A stretch of DNA of 45,312 bases from an uncultured Clostridia bacterium (GTDB lineage: Bacteria; Bacillota; Clostridia; Oscillospirales; Oscillospiraceae). The first letter of the stretch is position 1, and each line of letters opens with the position of its first letter. The translations under genes were made by a program, and so were the position numbers. The notes under the pieces were generated by a model. The model saw only the letters and a list, made by a program, of their open reading frames with translations, had not been told where the DNA came from and did not search any database. Below are positions 1 to 8,078 of the stretch, piece after piece. The stretch spans positions 1-45,312 of the forward strand of contig CAMKFK010000009.1 in NCBI GenBank assembly GCA_946411835.1, written 5' to 3'.

Positions 1-60
1 GAAAGGGTGGCGCTCGATGTTTGCTCGATTCTGTTATCTTCTTGACATTGCCCTATCGAC

Positions 61-420
61 CCTGTCACGCTTGAAACGGAGGAGCGGCTGTGAGCGATTC
101 TTTGCCGCCGTGTCGCGTCGCAAAGATTTTCCTCGGGTGTGTACCCGACCGCGCGCTGTTGACGCGGCGTTGCGCGACGTGTGCGGGAAAAACGGCGAAG
201 CGCGGCTCTCCCCGCCGTCCAGCGCCAGCGTTGGGCGAACGCGCGGAAGGGCGCGGGGAGCGGTGTTCCTCTCCTCAGAGAGGGCCAGCATCGCATTTGT
301 CTGTACGTCGGCCGGGGCCGCCGCTCAGACAAATGCTCGCGCGGGCGCAGCCCACACCCGTTATGGGGCGCTGCCCCAAACCCCGTGGATACGAAATTCA
401 AAACGAAATGGAGGATACCA
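61..420 (+). other. Structured non-coding leader, candidate oriT, copy A
   Basis: This stretch ahead of the MobC-like gene is non-coding but conserved with the leader at 33900-34243. It holds four hairpins that both copies keep: CGGGT/ACCCG (134-147), CCTCTC/GAGAGG (268-283), an 11-bp inverted repeat GCATTTGTCTG/CAGACAAATGC (293-303 and 326-336), and GGGGC-GCT-GCCCC (365-377). Inverted repeats next to mobC and relaxase genes are the usual form of an oriT. The nick site is not identified. Confidence 0.5.
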
Positions 421-729
421 ATGACAAAAGATACCGTTTTCAGCATACGCATTTCCGGAGACGACCTCGATGAGATACGCCGCCGCGCGAAGCAGGCGCG
501 CATGTCCCAGAGTGACTACGTCGTCCGCTGCTGCCTCGGCAAGCCCGTGGTCGTCATCGACGCGCTCCGCGAGTTCCTCTCCGAGCTGCGCGCCATTGGC
601 AGCAACCTCAACCGCCTCGTCGTGCTCGCCAACATGGAGCGCATCACGGTCGTGTACCTCGACGAAGTGGAGCGCGCGCTCGCGCGGCTCGGCGCGGCGG
701 TCTCAGAAGCTATCGCGCGGGGGAGGTGA
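421..729 (+). CDS. MobC-like relaxosome accessory protein, copy A
   Basis: This 102-residue basic protein probably binds oriT and helps the relaxase. The N-terminus (KDTVFSIRISGDDLDEIRRR) has the strand-helix-helix pattern of ribbon-helix-helix proteins such as MobC, followed by the conserved RMSQSDYVVRCCLGKP block. The ATG at 421 is chosen because GGAGG sits at 410-414, six bases upstream; the open frame runs further upstream but only through the structured leader. The stop is 7 bases before the relaxase start. A close relative in the same place is at 34244-34552. Seen directly: small size, RHH-like start, position before the relaxase. Inferred: oriT binding. Confidence 0.8.
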   Translation: MTKDTVFSIRISGDDLDEIRRRAKQARMSQSDYVVRCCLGKPVVVIDALREFLSELRAIGSNLNRLVVLANMERITVVYLDEVERALARLGAAVSEAIARGR

Positions 730-736
730 GCGTCCC

Positions 737-2332
737 ATGGCAATCGTGACGTTCCGAAACTACAAGAGCGGACAGACCCGCGCGTGTATGTCAGCGGTCA
801 TGAGGTACGTCAAGCGCGACGACAAGGTGGCGTGGGAAGGGCTGCGGTTGGTCACGGGGATCAACTGCCGTCCCGACACCGTCCGCGAGGACTTCACGCG
901 CACCAAGCAGCTCTACCACAAGGAGGGCGGCGTGCTGTTCTACCACATGGTGCAGAGCTTCCCGAAGGGCGCGGATGTCGATCCCAAGACCGCGTACGCC
1001 GCCGCGGTCGAGCTCGCCGGGTACTTCAAGGACCACGAAATGCTCGTCTGCACCCACACCGACCGCGACCACATCCACTCGCATGTCCTCATCAACTCGG
1101 TCAGCTTCGAGACGGGAAAGAAGCTCCACATGGCGGACGAGCAGCTCCAAGAACTGCGGCGGCGGAACGATATGGTCTGCGAGCAGTTCCGCCTTCCGGT
1201 GTTCGAGCGGGAGCGGCAGGAGAAGAAAACAAAGCCGATGACCATAGGCGAATACCACGTCGCGGCGAAGGGACAGAGCTGGAAGTTCCGACTCATGGCT
1301 GCCATCGACGAGTGCATGGAGTACGCGAAAACGCGCGAGGAGTTTATCGCGCTGATGCGGAGCGAGGGCTACGGCGTTCGGTGGACGGACACGAGGAAGT
1401 ACATCACCTACAAGACGCCGGACGGCGACCGATGCCGCGACAACAAGCTGCACGAAGAAAAATACACAAAGGAGAACATGGAAAATGAATTCAAGATCAG
1501 ACAGGATATTATCGACCGACGAGCTGAAAGCCCTGAACGCCAAAGACCTGACGAAGGCAAGCGAGTGCGAGACGCGCGTCACGCTGACCGAGAAGAACTG
1601 GTCGGCGGTGGTGAGTCTGCTGGACAGGATGTGTTCGACGCAGGATACGATTCTGACGACGCTCGCTGCGCTGCTGACAAAGCCGGACGCGGAAGAACTG
1701 CTCGGGCAGATCGAGCGCTCGACGCAGATGCAGCTCCGGCAGCTGCATCAGACGGAGGAGCAGTTCGAGCGGCAGGCGAATTTGATGAACGAGCGGTACG
1801 CCGCGAAGTCGAACGGCCTGCTTCGGAGCTCGGAGGAGGCTCTCCAGAAGCTGGAAAGCTCGACGAAGAATACGCTGCGCGATATGACGAACGAGACACA
1901 CTCGCAGATCAACGCCCTGATCGAATCGGCTCGAAAATGGCTGACGCGCCTCGGGATCACGTCGCTCCTGCTGCTGGTGGCGCTGGGGACGGTCTGCGGG
2001 ATCGTCATGCTGCGGAAGCTGGGGTAAGCGCGACCGGCTGGGAGAAGGAGCGCGAAGCGTTCCTCAAGTATTTGGAAAGCACCAGACTCACGCGCAAGAC
2101 CGGCCTCTCGCTCCGCGCGTTCGGTCAGGGTGTCGAGACGCTGCTGTACGCCGGTCAAATCCTCGACGATGACCCCGAGGACGCGGAAGAGCTCCGCAGG
2201 AGGATCGAGGCAGAGGAGACCGCGCAAAACCTCGGCACGCTGATCGGCATCGCCGCCGGTGTGGCGCTCGGTATCGCAGAGAGGCGCAAAGAAGCGGAGC
2301 AGGTGCAACAGCCTATGCAGCAATCCATGTGA
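737..2332 (+). CDS. MOBP-type relaxase/mobilization nuclease, copy A
   Basis: This 531-residue protein should nick oriT and carry the transferred strand. The N-terminal half is a Relaxase domain (Pfam PF03432 type): it begins MAIVTFRNYKSG, has an HMVQSF segment, and shows the metal-binding three-histidine motif HTDRDHIHSHVLINS near residues 112-126. The open frame extends upstream through mobC, but the ATG at 737 matches the start in copy B. From residue about 250 the sequence becomes low-complexity, acidic and basic (many D, R, A), exactly where a second gene runs in another frame (1485-2027). The C-terminus has a short hydrophobic segment (GTLIGIAAGVALGIA). A recombinase gene follows 13 bases later. 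Confidence 0.88.
   Translation: MAIVTFRNYKSGQTRACMSAVMRYVKRDDKVAWEGLRLVTGINCRPDTVREDFTRTKQLYHKEGGVLFYHMVQSFPKGADVDPKTAYAAAVELAGYFKDHEMLVCTHTDRDHIHSHVLINSVSFETGKKLHMADEQLQELRRRNDMVCEQFRLPVFERERQEKKTKPMTIGEYHVAAKGQSWKFRLMAAIDECMEYAKTREEFIALMRSEGYGVRWTDTRKYITYKTPDGDRCRDNKLHEEKYTKENMENEFKIRQDIIDRRAESPERQRPDEGKRVRDARHADREELVGGGESAGQDVFDAGYDSDDARCAADKAGRGRTARADRALDADAAPAAASDGGAVRAAGEFDERAVRREVERPASELGGGSPEAGKLDEEYAARYDERDTLADQRPDRIGSKMADAPRDHVAPAAGGAGDGLRDRHAAEAGVSATGWEKEREAFLKYLESTRLTRKTGLSLRAFGQGVETLLYAGQILDDDPEDAEELRRRIEAEETAQNLGTLIGIAAGVALGIAERRKEAEQVQQPMQQSM
1485..2027 (+). CDS. Nested MobB-like membrane-anchored coiled-coil protein inside the relaxase gene, copy A
   Basis: A 180-residue protein lies wholly inside the relaxase gene in another frame. 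An AAAGGAG site at 1468-1474 precedes its ATG by 10 bases. It is rich in E, Q, K, L and S through residues 20-150 (probable coiled coil) and ends in one membrane segment (TSLLLLVALGTVCGIVM) and a short basic tail. Copy B has the same gene (35323-35877). By eye the nested protein is about 80 percent identical between copies and the relaxase frame over the same bases about 70 percent, so the nested frame seems the better conserved. RSF1010 MobB is also nested in mobA and membrane-bound; the parallel is by layout, not shown homology. Confidence 0.75.
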   Translation: MNSRSDRILSTDELKALNAKDLTKASECETRVTLTEKNWSAVVSLLDRMCSTQDTILTTLAALLTKPDAEELLGQIERSTQMQLRQLHQTEEQFERQANLMNERYAAKSNGLLRSSEEALQKLESSTKNTLRDMTNETHSQINALIESARKWLTRLGITSLLLLVALGTVCGIVMLRKLG

Positions 2333-2345
2333 AAGGAGTACACCA

Positions 2346-3560
2346 ATGGCAAGTATTCAGAAAATCAATTCCCGAAAATACAAAATCACCGTCAGCAACG
2401 GCTACCGCTACGACGGTCGAAAAATCTCACGCGCCAAGACCATCCACGTCCCCGAAAGCGTCCACCCGCGCTCCATCACGCAGTACGTCGCGCACGAGGC
2501 GGAGGAGTTCGAGCGACTGGTGAAAAACGGCTTTGGCGAGGACGCGGACACGCCGTTCGAGGACTACGTGCGAAGCTGGCTCAAGCGGCAGACGAAGTAC
2601 GCGCCGACCACGCTGGCGATGTACACGCGGATGCTGGAGGTCACGTTCCAATACATCGGCGCGATCCCGATCTCGAGGCTCCGTCCGATTGCGCTGGAGA
2701 ATATGCTCATTGAGCTGCGGCAGCGGACGCACCACGGCAAGCCCGTGCGGGAAGCAACCGTGCAAAAGTATCTGACCGCTGTTTCCGCCGTGCTCTCCGA
2801 CGCGAAGAAAAACGAGATCATCCAGAAGAACCCCGCGCGCATGATCGACCTGCCCGACACGGAGGCACGGGAGCAGGCGATCCCCACGCCGGGGGAGGTG
2901 GATCGCTTCATCCGCGTGCTGGCGGACGAGCCGCTGCACTATCGTTTCTTCTACCTGTTCGCCATCTACACCGGCTGTCGGCGCGGCGAGCTCTGCGCGC
3001 TCAAGTGGTCGGACTTCTCCGTTCAGAACGAAACCACCGTCCTGACCGTCAGCCGTTCGCGCAGCAGCGTCGCGGGCGTCGGTGTGGTCGAGGGCATGAC
3101 GAAGAACGGGCGCAGCCGCACGATTGTCTTCGACGACGCGCTGTCGTGGTCGGCGGCGTGCTACCGGCTGTCGAAGATGGAGGAAGCGCAGCGGGGCGGC
3201 TTTCCACTCAATGAATATCTCTTCGCCGACGAGCGCGGGCAGCTCGTCCATCCCGACACGTTCACGAAGCACCTGCGAAAGCTCTACGACAAGGCGGGGC
3301 TCAGCAGGGCGTACCACCTGCACACGTGGCGGCACTACTTCGTGACCGCGCTGCTCCACGGCGGCGTGGACAAGCAGACCGTCGCCGACCTCGCCGGTCA
3401 CGGGGATACGTCGTTCCTCGAGCGCACCTACTGCCACCCGCAGATGGAGCACAAGCGCCAGGCGTCGGAGTGCCTTTCGGAGCAGATTTTCGGGCAGATC
3501 GAATACAGCGGCGATCCCGATGAGGAGAGCGATGAAGCATGTGACGTGCTGACCGCGTAA
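2346..3560 (+). CDS. Tyrosine recombinase/integrase A, copy A
   Basis: This 404-residue phage-type integrase has an N-terminal arm-binding segment (MASIQKINSRKYKITVSNGY), a core-binding SAM-like domain at about 70-165, and a catalytic domain. The catalytic set is complete: R212 in TGCRRGE, K253 in TKNGR, H326 and R329 in HTWRH, H352 in LAGHGD and Y362 in ERTYCH. The ATG at 2346 follows AAAGGAG (2332-2338) and gives the same N-terminus as in copy B. The acidic tail after residue 385 is not shared with copy B. It sits right after the relaxase, so it may be co-transcribed with the mobilization genes. A hairpin terminator follows. Confidence 0.93.
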   Translation: MASIQKINSRKYKITVSNGYRYDGRKISRAKTIHVPESVHPRSITQYVAHEAEEFERLVKNGFGEDADTPFEDYVRSWLKRQTKYAPTTLAMYTRMLEVTFQYIGAIPISRLRPIALENMLIELRQRTHHGKPVREATVQKYLTAVSAVLSDAKKNEIIQKNPARMIDLPDTEAREQAIPTPGEVDRFIRVLADEPLHYRFFYLFAIYTGCRRGELCALKWSDFSVQNETTVLTVSRSRSSVAGVGVVEGMTKNGRSRTIVFDDALSWSAACYRLSKMEEAQRGGFPLNEYLFADERGQLVHPDTFTKHLRKLYDKAGLSRAYHLHTWRHYFVTALLHGGVDKQTVADLAGHGDTSFLERTYCHPQMEHKRQASECLSEQIFGQIEYSGDPDEESDEACDVLTA

Positions 3561-3574
3561 GGGCGCGTAGCAGG

Positions 3575-3617
3575 CAGAAAGGGCATCGGCGCAAACGAAT
3601 ACGCCGATGCCCTTCTG
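3575..3617. terminator. Hairpin terminator between convergent integrase A and flavodoxin genes
   Basis: The arms 3575-3591 and 3602-3617 are complementary over 16 bp with one bulged A (core AGGGCATCGGCG/CGCCGATGCCCT) and a 10-base loop, followed by GATCGCTTTT. It lies between two convergent genes and may end transcription both ways. Confidence 0.75.
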
Positions 3618-3643
3618 ATCGCTTTTGTTGAGGAGAAGCACCC

Positions 3644-4228
3644 TCATTCGTCCGCGCACAGGACGTCCCTTGCGAACGCTCTGGCGCGCATTTCCTTGTC
3701 CGCGTCCATGAATACCGTGCCATATCCCATGTGTCGCTCCGCGAGCATTCCGCGATAGACGAGTTGCGAATGCTTGCAGTAACGCCTGACACCCTCCGCC
3801 CAAAGATCCGCGCCCTGCTCCGGGCGATAGCCGCAGGTCGTGATGATCGCGACCTCTTGCCCTGCCCAGAGGGAGGGTCCCTTGCGCTCACCGTAATACT
3901 TGTTCATGCCGTAGACCATGCGGTCAAGCACTGTCTTCATCGGCGGCGTGCAGTACCATGAGTAGATGGGCGAGGCGAGCACCAGCAGATCGCACCGCGC
4001 GATTGCATCGAACAGGACGTGCATATCGTCATGCTGTGCACAGCCGAACACCGTCCAGTCCTTCTGGCAGGCGCGGCAGGCGAGGCAGGGACGCAGCTCC
4101 ATGTCATACAGGTGGAATTGCTCCGTCTCGCAGCCCAGCACCTCGGCCTCCGCTGCGAATGCGCGGACAAGCTGGTTGGTATTGCCGTCCCTGCGCGGAC
4201 TGCCGCGGAGAATACAGATTCGTTTCAT
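3644..4228 (-). CDS. Flavodoxin-fold NAD(P)H/FMN reductase-like protein
   Basis: This 194-residue protein is of the NADPH-dependent FMN reductase/iron-sulfur flavoprotein group. It starts MKRICILRGSPRRDGNT, the flavin phosphate loop of the family. Four cysteines in a C-x2-C-x2-C-x8-C pattern at about 47-62 resemble the [4Fe-4S] site of archaeal Isf, though the last spacing is one longer than usual, so cluster binding is open. LASPIYSW and the AIITTCG segment fit the FMN pocket. The ATG at 4228 is preferred: AAAGGTG lies 8 bases upstream, while the ATG at 4234 would be only two bases away from it. It is cargo between the two recombinase genes, with no obvious partner. Confidence 0.8.
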   Translation of the reverse strand: MKRICILRGSPRRDGNTNQLVRAFAAEAEVLGCETEQFHLYDMELRPCLACRACQKDWTVFGCAQHDDMHVLFDAIARCDLLVLASPIYSWYCTPPMKTVLDRMVYGMNKYYGERKGPSLWAGQEVAIITTCGYRPEQGADLWAEGVRRYCKHSQLVYRGMLAERHMGYGTVFMDADKEMRARAFARDVLCADE

Positions 4229-4321
4229 AGCCATGGCACCTTTGTTGTTTGAACTCACGATGGATTATATACCCTTGCGCGTCTCGGCGCAAGCAAGAAG
4301 CATCTATTATGTCGTTTTGAT

Positions 4322-4573
4322 TCAGAGCAACGACTCCGCTGTCGCCAGCTTTGCCGCGGTAGGAAAGGCCTGCATGGCGGTTTTCGGTTCCTCTGGAAAC
4401 GGATAGGTCGGTGCAATGCGGATGATGGAATCCGCCGGGTCGTTTCCGTACCGACATCGGGCTGCTTGCTGTTGGGCTTGACGCGTCATATTCAGCGATC
4501 GTTTCCTGCCCTTGAACTCCGCCATTTGAGCTTCCAGCTCGGACTTCATCGCATTCAGCTTCGTCTGATCCAT
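4322..4573 (-). pseudogene. Internally deleted class I aminotransferase remnant
   Basis: The 83-residue frame joins two parts of one protein family. Its start (MDQTKLNAMKSELEAQMAEF) resembles the N-terminus of a group of Clostridial class I aminotransferases. Its second half, from YGNDPADS to the end (IRIAPTYP, then AKLATAESLL), resembles the extreme C-terminus of the same family. The roughly 350 residues between, with the PLP lysine, are missing. It is therefore read as a deletion remnant and not a functional small protein. It overlaps no other gene and lies in cargo space downstream of the hydrolase. The family match is from memory. Confidence 0.55.
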
Positions 4574-4626
4574 AACAAAAAGACGAGCGGCGTGAGCAAG
4601 ATCCATTACCCGCGCCGTCGCTTCAC

Positions 4627-5553
4627 TTAGTCGATATTGATTTTCTGATCCTGATACTGCGAATTTGTCATCAACTCCGGTGTGTCGCCGGTGAACGCTT
4701 GCGCCGCGTACTCGTCGCCTTGCAGCTGCCACATGAACCACGCAGTCACATAGCCGTCCGGCCTATACAGCACCTCGCCGTGCGCGGTATCGCACCGCCG
4801 CGCCATGCACTTATCGGAGCTGATATCGTCGTAAATCGCCTGAAGCTGCTCTCCCGTCACGACCCAATCATCACCTCCGCCCGCGCCGGAAATCAGCAGG
4901 ATAGGAACGTCAATCAGCGAGGCGTCGTAGTCCCAAAACAGGTTGTGCGCCAGCTCCTTGTTCGTGGGCGAAAGCGAGACCGCGGTCTTATAAGTGTTCT
5001 TGTGCTTTGTGTCTGTGATAGCATTGATGACGCCCACACCGCCCTGCGAGTGTCCGACGACGCCGACATTCTCAAAGTCCACTTTCTGGTAGAAAACACT
5101 CTTTGCATCCTCGATCTGCGCGTTCTCGTTCCAGCGCTCCAGATAGCGCAGGCTCATCTCCGCGCCAAATGCGTTCCATGCGTGCGGTTCCTCCGTCCCG
5201 ATGGCGATAAAGCCCCACGAGGCGTAATGCTCCGCGACGGCAGGGTACTTCGACAGCGGTGTGCCGCTCCCATTGCAAAGCACAATGACAGGATACCGCT
5301 TGTCCGCCGTTTCCAGCTCGCTTGGATAGTAGACGGTAAACTTCCCAAAATTCAGCAGCGTCGCGTCCTCACGCACGGACACATCATATGGGCCGTTCGC
5401 CAGGTACGTTGCTTCGATCTCACCGCCTGTCTGCGTTGTCTGCTGATAATCTTTCGGCGCGGCAGGACGGCTGCTCAAAAACTTCAATGCCGCGACAGCA
5501 ATGACAATGATGCTCAGAAAAACAACCCCAATGATGATAATAGCTTTTTTCAT
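4627..5553 (-). CDS. Membrane-anchored alpha/beta hydrolase (dienelactone hydrolase/chlorophyllase-like)
   Basis: This 308-residue protein has an N-terminal signal anchor (residues 4-24, uncleaved or lipoprotein-unlike) and an extracellular alpha/beta hydrolase domain. The nucleophile elbow is GHSQGG with Ser169; CNGSG near 93-97 fits the oxyanion loop; His258 in DTAHGE and an Asp in GGGDDW (228-229) are likely to complete the triad. The start ATG has GGGAG a few bases upstream. It is divergent from a TetR-type regulator across 121 bases, a common layout for a regulator and its target. The substrate is unknown; an ester or polymer hydrolysed outside the cell is the general expectation. Confidence 0.8.
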   Translation of the reverse strand: MKKAIIIIGVVFLSIIVIAVAALKFLSSRPAAPKDYQQTTQTGGEIEATYLANGPYDVSVREDATLLNFGKFTVYYPSELETADKRYPVIVLCNGSGTPLSKYPAVAEHYASWGFIAIGTEEPHAWNAFGAEMSLRYLERWNENAQIEDAKSVFYQKVDFENVGVVGHSQGGVGVINAITDTKHKNTYKTAVSLSPTNKELAHNLFWDYDASLIDVPILLISGAGGGDDWVVTGEQLQAIYDDISSDKCMARRCDTAHGEVLYRPDGYVTAWFMWQLQGDEYAAQAFTGDTPELMTNSQYQDQKINID

Positions 5554-5674
5554 ATTGCTCCCTGCTTGTCATTTCATGCAAGACCTGTTATCATTGATGT
5601 GACGATTGTATCATAATTGAGTTGCAAGTCAAGAGACGCGACGCAAAAAGTGACAAAGGGGCAATGTTTGTAAC
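5554..5674. promoter_or_regulatory. Divergent promoter region between hydrolase and TetR-type gene
   Basis: These 121 bases separate two divergent genes and must hold both promoters. The region is AT-rich compared with its neighbours. An AAAGGGG ribosome site lies at 5655-5661 for the regulator, rather far (13 bases) from its ATG. No clean palindromic operator can be named with confidence. Confidence 0.4.
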
Positions 5675-6178
5675 ATGAAAGTAAAGCGCGAGGGGCTGGT
5701 GGGCGAGTACATCACGGATGCGCTGCTGCTGTTGATGGAAAAGAAGCCGTATCACGATATCTCTGTCACGGAGCTTTGCGAGCGGGCTGGTGTGACGCGG
5801 ATGTCATTCTATCGCAATTTTGAGAGCAAAGAAGGTATCCTGCGAAAATGGCTCGCAGGAGTCACTGATTGCTTTGTCGTGGAGAGCGGCATCAGCTATA
5901 AAGATGACGCACCGCACGATTATTTTGTGACGCTGTTTACGCATCTCGCTCGTTATCAGAAGATTTGCAGCGCGCTTTATGAGGCGAGGCTGATGTATCT
6001 GCTCAATGATGAGTTTGATCGTGTATTTCTCGCCATTCACGGCAGCGAATATGACGATTACAAGTCCTATTTCCATGCAGGCGGCATCTACAATGTCTTT
6101 CTTCTGTGGCTGATGCGTGGTTGCGTGGAAACGCCGGAGGAGCTGGCTGACAAGCTGGCTGGGCTGATGGAAAAATAG
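5675..6178 (+). CDS. TetR/AcrR family transcriptional regulator
   Basis: This 167-residue protein has a TetR-type N-terminal helix-turn-helix: helices over residues 8-55 with the signature ISVTELCERAGVTRMSFYRNFESKEGIL cut here to its key parts, ISVTELCERAGV and SFYRNF. The C-terminal ligand domain is short and aromatic-rich, ending in a PEELADKLAGLM helix. It is divergent from the membrane-anchored hydrolase and probably represses that gene, itself, or both; this is inferred from layout. The ligand is unknown. It reads into the recombinase B leader 15 bases after its stop. Confidence 0.87.
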   Translation: MKVKREGLVGEYITDALLLLMEKKPYHDISVTELCERAGVTRMSFYRNFESKEGILRKWLAGVTDCFVVESGISYKDDAPHDYFVTLFTHLARYQKICSALYEARLMYLLNDEFDRVFLAIHGSEYDDYKSYFHAGGIYNVFLLWLMRGCVETPEELADKLAGLMEK

Positions 6179-6193
6179 ACAAACCACGCGCTT

Positions 6194-6310
6194 CTTGTCG
6201 CTTTGGTAGAATCTGCATTTCCGCGCAACTTGCAGTAGCTTTCTCTCACGCTTCACGCTATTGTGTGCTTGCCAAAAAGCTCGGAAGTACCGAGCGCATC
6301 AGGAAAGGAG
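6194..6310 (+). repeat. Conserved leader of recombinase B, copy A
   Basis: This non-coding leader matches 38688-38803 by eye over its whole length, with the strongest match at both ends. It holds a small hairpin GCTCGG-AAGTA-CCGAGC (6279-6295) just before the GGAAAGGAG ribosome site (6302-6310). Conservation of the hairpin in both copies suggests control of recombinase translation or a recombinase-binding site. Confidence 0.6.
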
Positions 6311-6319
6311 TCAACTATC

Positions 6320-7495
6320 ATGGCAAGTATCCGAAAGCGCGGGAAAAGCTACCTGCTGGTCGTGTCGATGGGCTACGATCTTGCGGGACGGCGCAGGAAG
6401 CCGCGTCAGAAAACCGTGCGCCCACCCGTGGGGCTCACGCCGAAGCAGCGGGAGAAATGGCTCGACGAGCAGGCGACGCTCTTCGAGCTGGAATGTCGAG
6501 AGCTTCCCGAAGAAACCAAGAAGGATATGACGCTGGCGGAGTACACCAATCTCTGGCTCCGCGACGTCTCCCCCGGCAAGCTGGCGGCATCGACGCTCGT
6601 GCGCGAGAAGCAGGACGTCAACCGCTTCCTCCCCTACCTCGGGCAATACAAGCTCAAGGAGCTTCGCCCCGAGCACTTCCGCAAGCTCTACGCCGAGCTG
6701 CGGAAGGCAAAGAACCTCAACAACGGAAAGCCGCTCTCCGAAGCGACGGTAGAAGGTGTCCACGCCTGTTTGTGCGGCATCCTCTCCGACGCGATGGAGG
6801 GCGGCTTTCTCGACCACAATCCCGCGTGGCGGACGTATCGCTACAGCGGAACGCGCAAGGAGATCCGCATCGCCGACGCGGAGACCACGCAGAAGATCAT
6901 CGCCGCGCTGGAACAGGAGAGCCTCAAGTATGAAACCTACTTCAAGCTCATCATCGCCACAGGAATGCGGCGCGGCGAGTGCTGCGGGCTGAAATGGGGC
7001 GATATTGACTATGCCGAGCGGAGCATCCACGTCTGTCGGAACGTGGTGAAGGTGTCGCATGAGGACATTGTGGTGAAGCCGCCGAAGACCAAGGCGGGAA
7101 ACCGCTACGTCTACTTCACGGCGGAGATGGAAAGCCTGCTCCGCGAGCACTACAAGAACTGTGCCTATGAGACAGAAACCTACGACCATCGCGCGCTGAC
7201 GGACGAGGACTTCGTGTTTCGCCGCCGCGAAGCGGAGCTGCCCATGACGCCGACTACATTCACTTGGCGGTTCAAGCAAATCCTGAAGAAAAACGGTCTG
7301 CCGGAGAACCTCAACGTCCACTCGCTCCGCCACACGACCGCCAGCTTGCTGATCGCCAACGGCACGGACGTGGCGACCGTCGCGGGGCTTCTCGGGCACG
7401 CGCAGGTCTCAACCACGCTGGACATATACACCCACTCGTTTGACAAGAACAAAAAAGCAGCGTCCAAGGCGCTGCAAAAGGGACTGGCGATTTGA
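6320..7495 (+). CDS. Tyrosine recombinase/integrase B, copy A
   Basis: This 391-residue integrase differs from recombinase A but is near-identical in plan to 38812-39987. It begins MASIRKRGKSYLLVVSMGYD (AP2-like arm-binding domain), has a core-binding domain at about 70-170, and a complete catalytic set: R217 in TGMRRGE, K256/K258 in PPKTKAG, H334 and R337 in HSLRH, H360 in LLGH and Y370 in LDIYTHS. The ATG at 6320 lies nine bases after GGAAAGGAG and is the shared start in both copies. It is the recombinase nearest the tRNA-Arg fragment and so the best candidate for integration at that site. Confidence 0.93.
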   Translation: MASIRKRGKSYLLVVSMGYDLAGRRRKPRQKTVRPPVGLTPKQREKWLDEQATLFELECRELPEETKKDMTLAEYTNLWLRDVSPGKLAASTLVREKQDVNRFLPYLGQYKLKELRPEHFRKLYAELRKAKNLNNGKPLSEATVEGVHACLCGILSDAMEGGFLDHNPAWRTYRYSGTRKEIRIADAETTQKIIAALEQESLKYETYFKLIIATGMRRGECCGLKWGDIDYAERSIHVCRNVVKVSHEDIVVKPPKTKAGNRYVYFTAEMESLLREHYKNCAYETETYDHRALTDEDFVFRRREAELPMTPTTFTWRFKQILKKNGLPENLNVHSLRHTTASLLIANGTDVATVAGLLGHAQVSTTLDIYTHSFDKNKKAASKALQKGLAI

Positions 7496-7497
7496 GA

Positions 7498-7821
7498 ATG
7501 GGCTGGGATTATATGATAGCGCTGCATCGGCGCTTCCACGTTGCATCGGAGCAGACGGTGGAGCGGAAACGCGATGTCGAGGGCGCATACGGCGCCCTGC
7601 ATGACACGCTGTGCGCCGCTCAGCAAAAGCTCCTGCTCCGATACGTGGACGCCGAGGAAGCTCTCCGCGACGCGGAAACGCTGGACGCCTTCGTCTCCGG
7701 CTTCAAGCTGGCGGACGGCATCCACCGCGAGCTAGGTGCACCGTACTCCTACGAGGCAGAGGACGAAGCGCGGGCGCGGGAGGCGTTCGAGCGAACGCAT
7801 ACAGAGAACGGACAGGATTGA
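7498..7821 (+). CDS. Small DUF6809-like protein after recombinase B, copy A
   Basis: This protein of about 107 residues starts at ATG 7498, two bases past the recombinase stop; an in-frame TTG at 7492 would overlap the stop and an ATG at 7513 is also possible. It is helical and charged. The segment LLLRYVDAEEALRDAETLDAFVSGFKLADGI resembles, in its key parts (YVDAEEAL, FVSGFKLA), the DUF6809 pattern better seen in the protein at 40828-41118, which also follows a recombinase B. Function is unknown. The constant position suggests a part in element maintenance or excision, but this is inference. Confidence 0.65.
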   Translation: MGWDYMIALHRRFHVASEQTVERKRDVEGAYGALHDTLCAAQQKLLLRYVDAEEALRDAETLDAFVSGFKLADGIHRELGAPYSYEAEDEARAREAFERTHTENGQD

Positions 7822-8038
7822 CCTGAACGCGGGCAGGACGGCTCAACGCCGTCCTGTGCCGTTTTGCCGTTTCCAGCGGTTTCGCTCCGCAATCGAGCCG
7901 CAGGTTGGTTCCGCGCACCAAAACGGCTGTGTTGCCTGATTTGCTGTTTGAGCTCCGTCCTTCTGCTCTATACCCTCTGATACGGCAGTAGTGGTCAACA
8001 GTAGTCAAGGCACGCAATTCAACTTCCGAATATAATTG

Positions 8039-8078
8039 CAAAACCCCCATCGAAAACGTCGTTTTCAATGGGGTTTTG
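8039..8078 (-). terminator. Rho-independent terminator of the tRNA-Arg gene
   Basis: Read on the minus strand, the CCA end of the tRNA fragment runs straight into a long hairpin of AAAACCCC-AT and GAAAAC paired with GTTTTC and AT-GGGGTTTT, closed by a 3-base loop. It is the expected terminator of the tRNA transcript. Confidence 0.75.

Noticed and set aside
4322-4741. 139-codon version of the aminotransferase remnant with a longer N-terminus
   Set aside because: The extra 56 residues overlap the hydrolase C-terminus and are not protein-like; the family match begins at the ATG at 4573.
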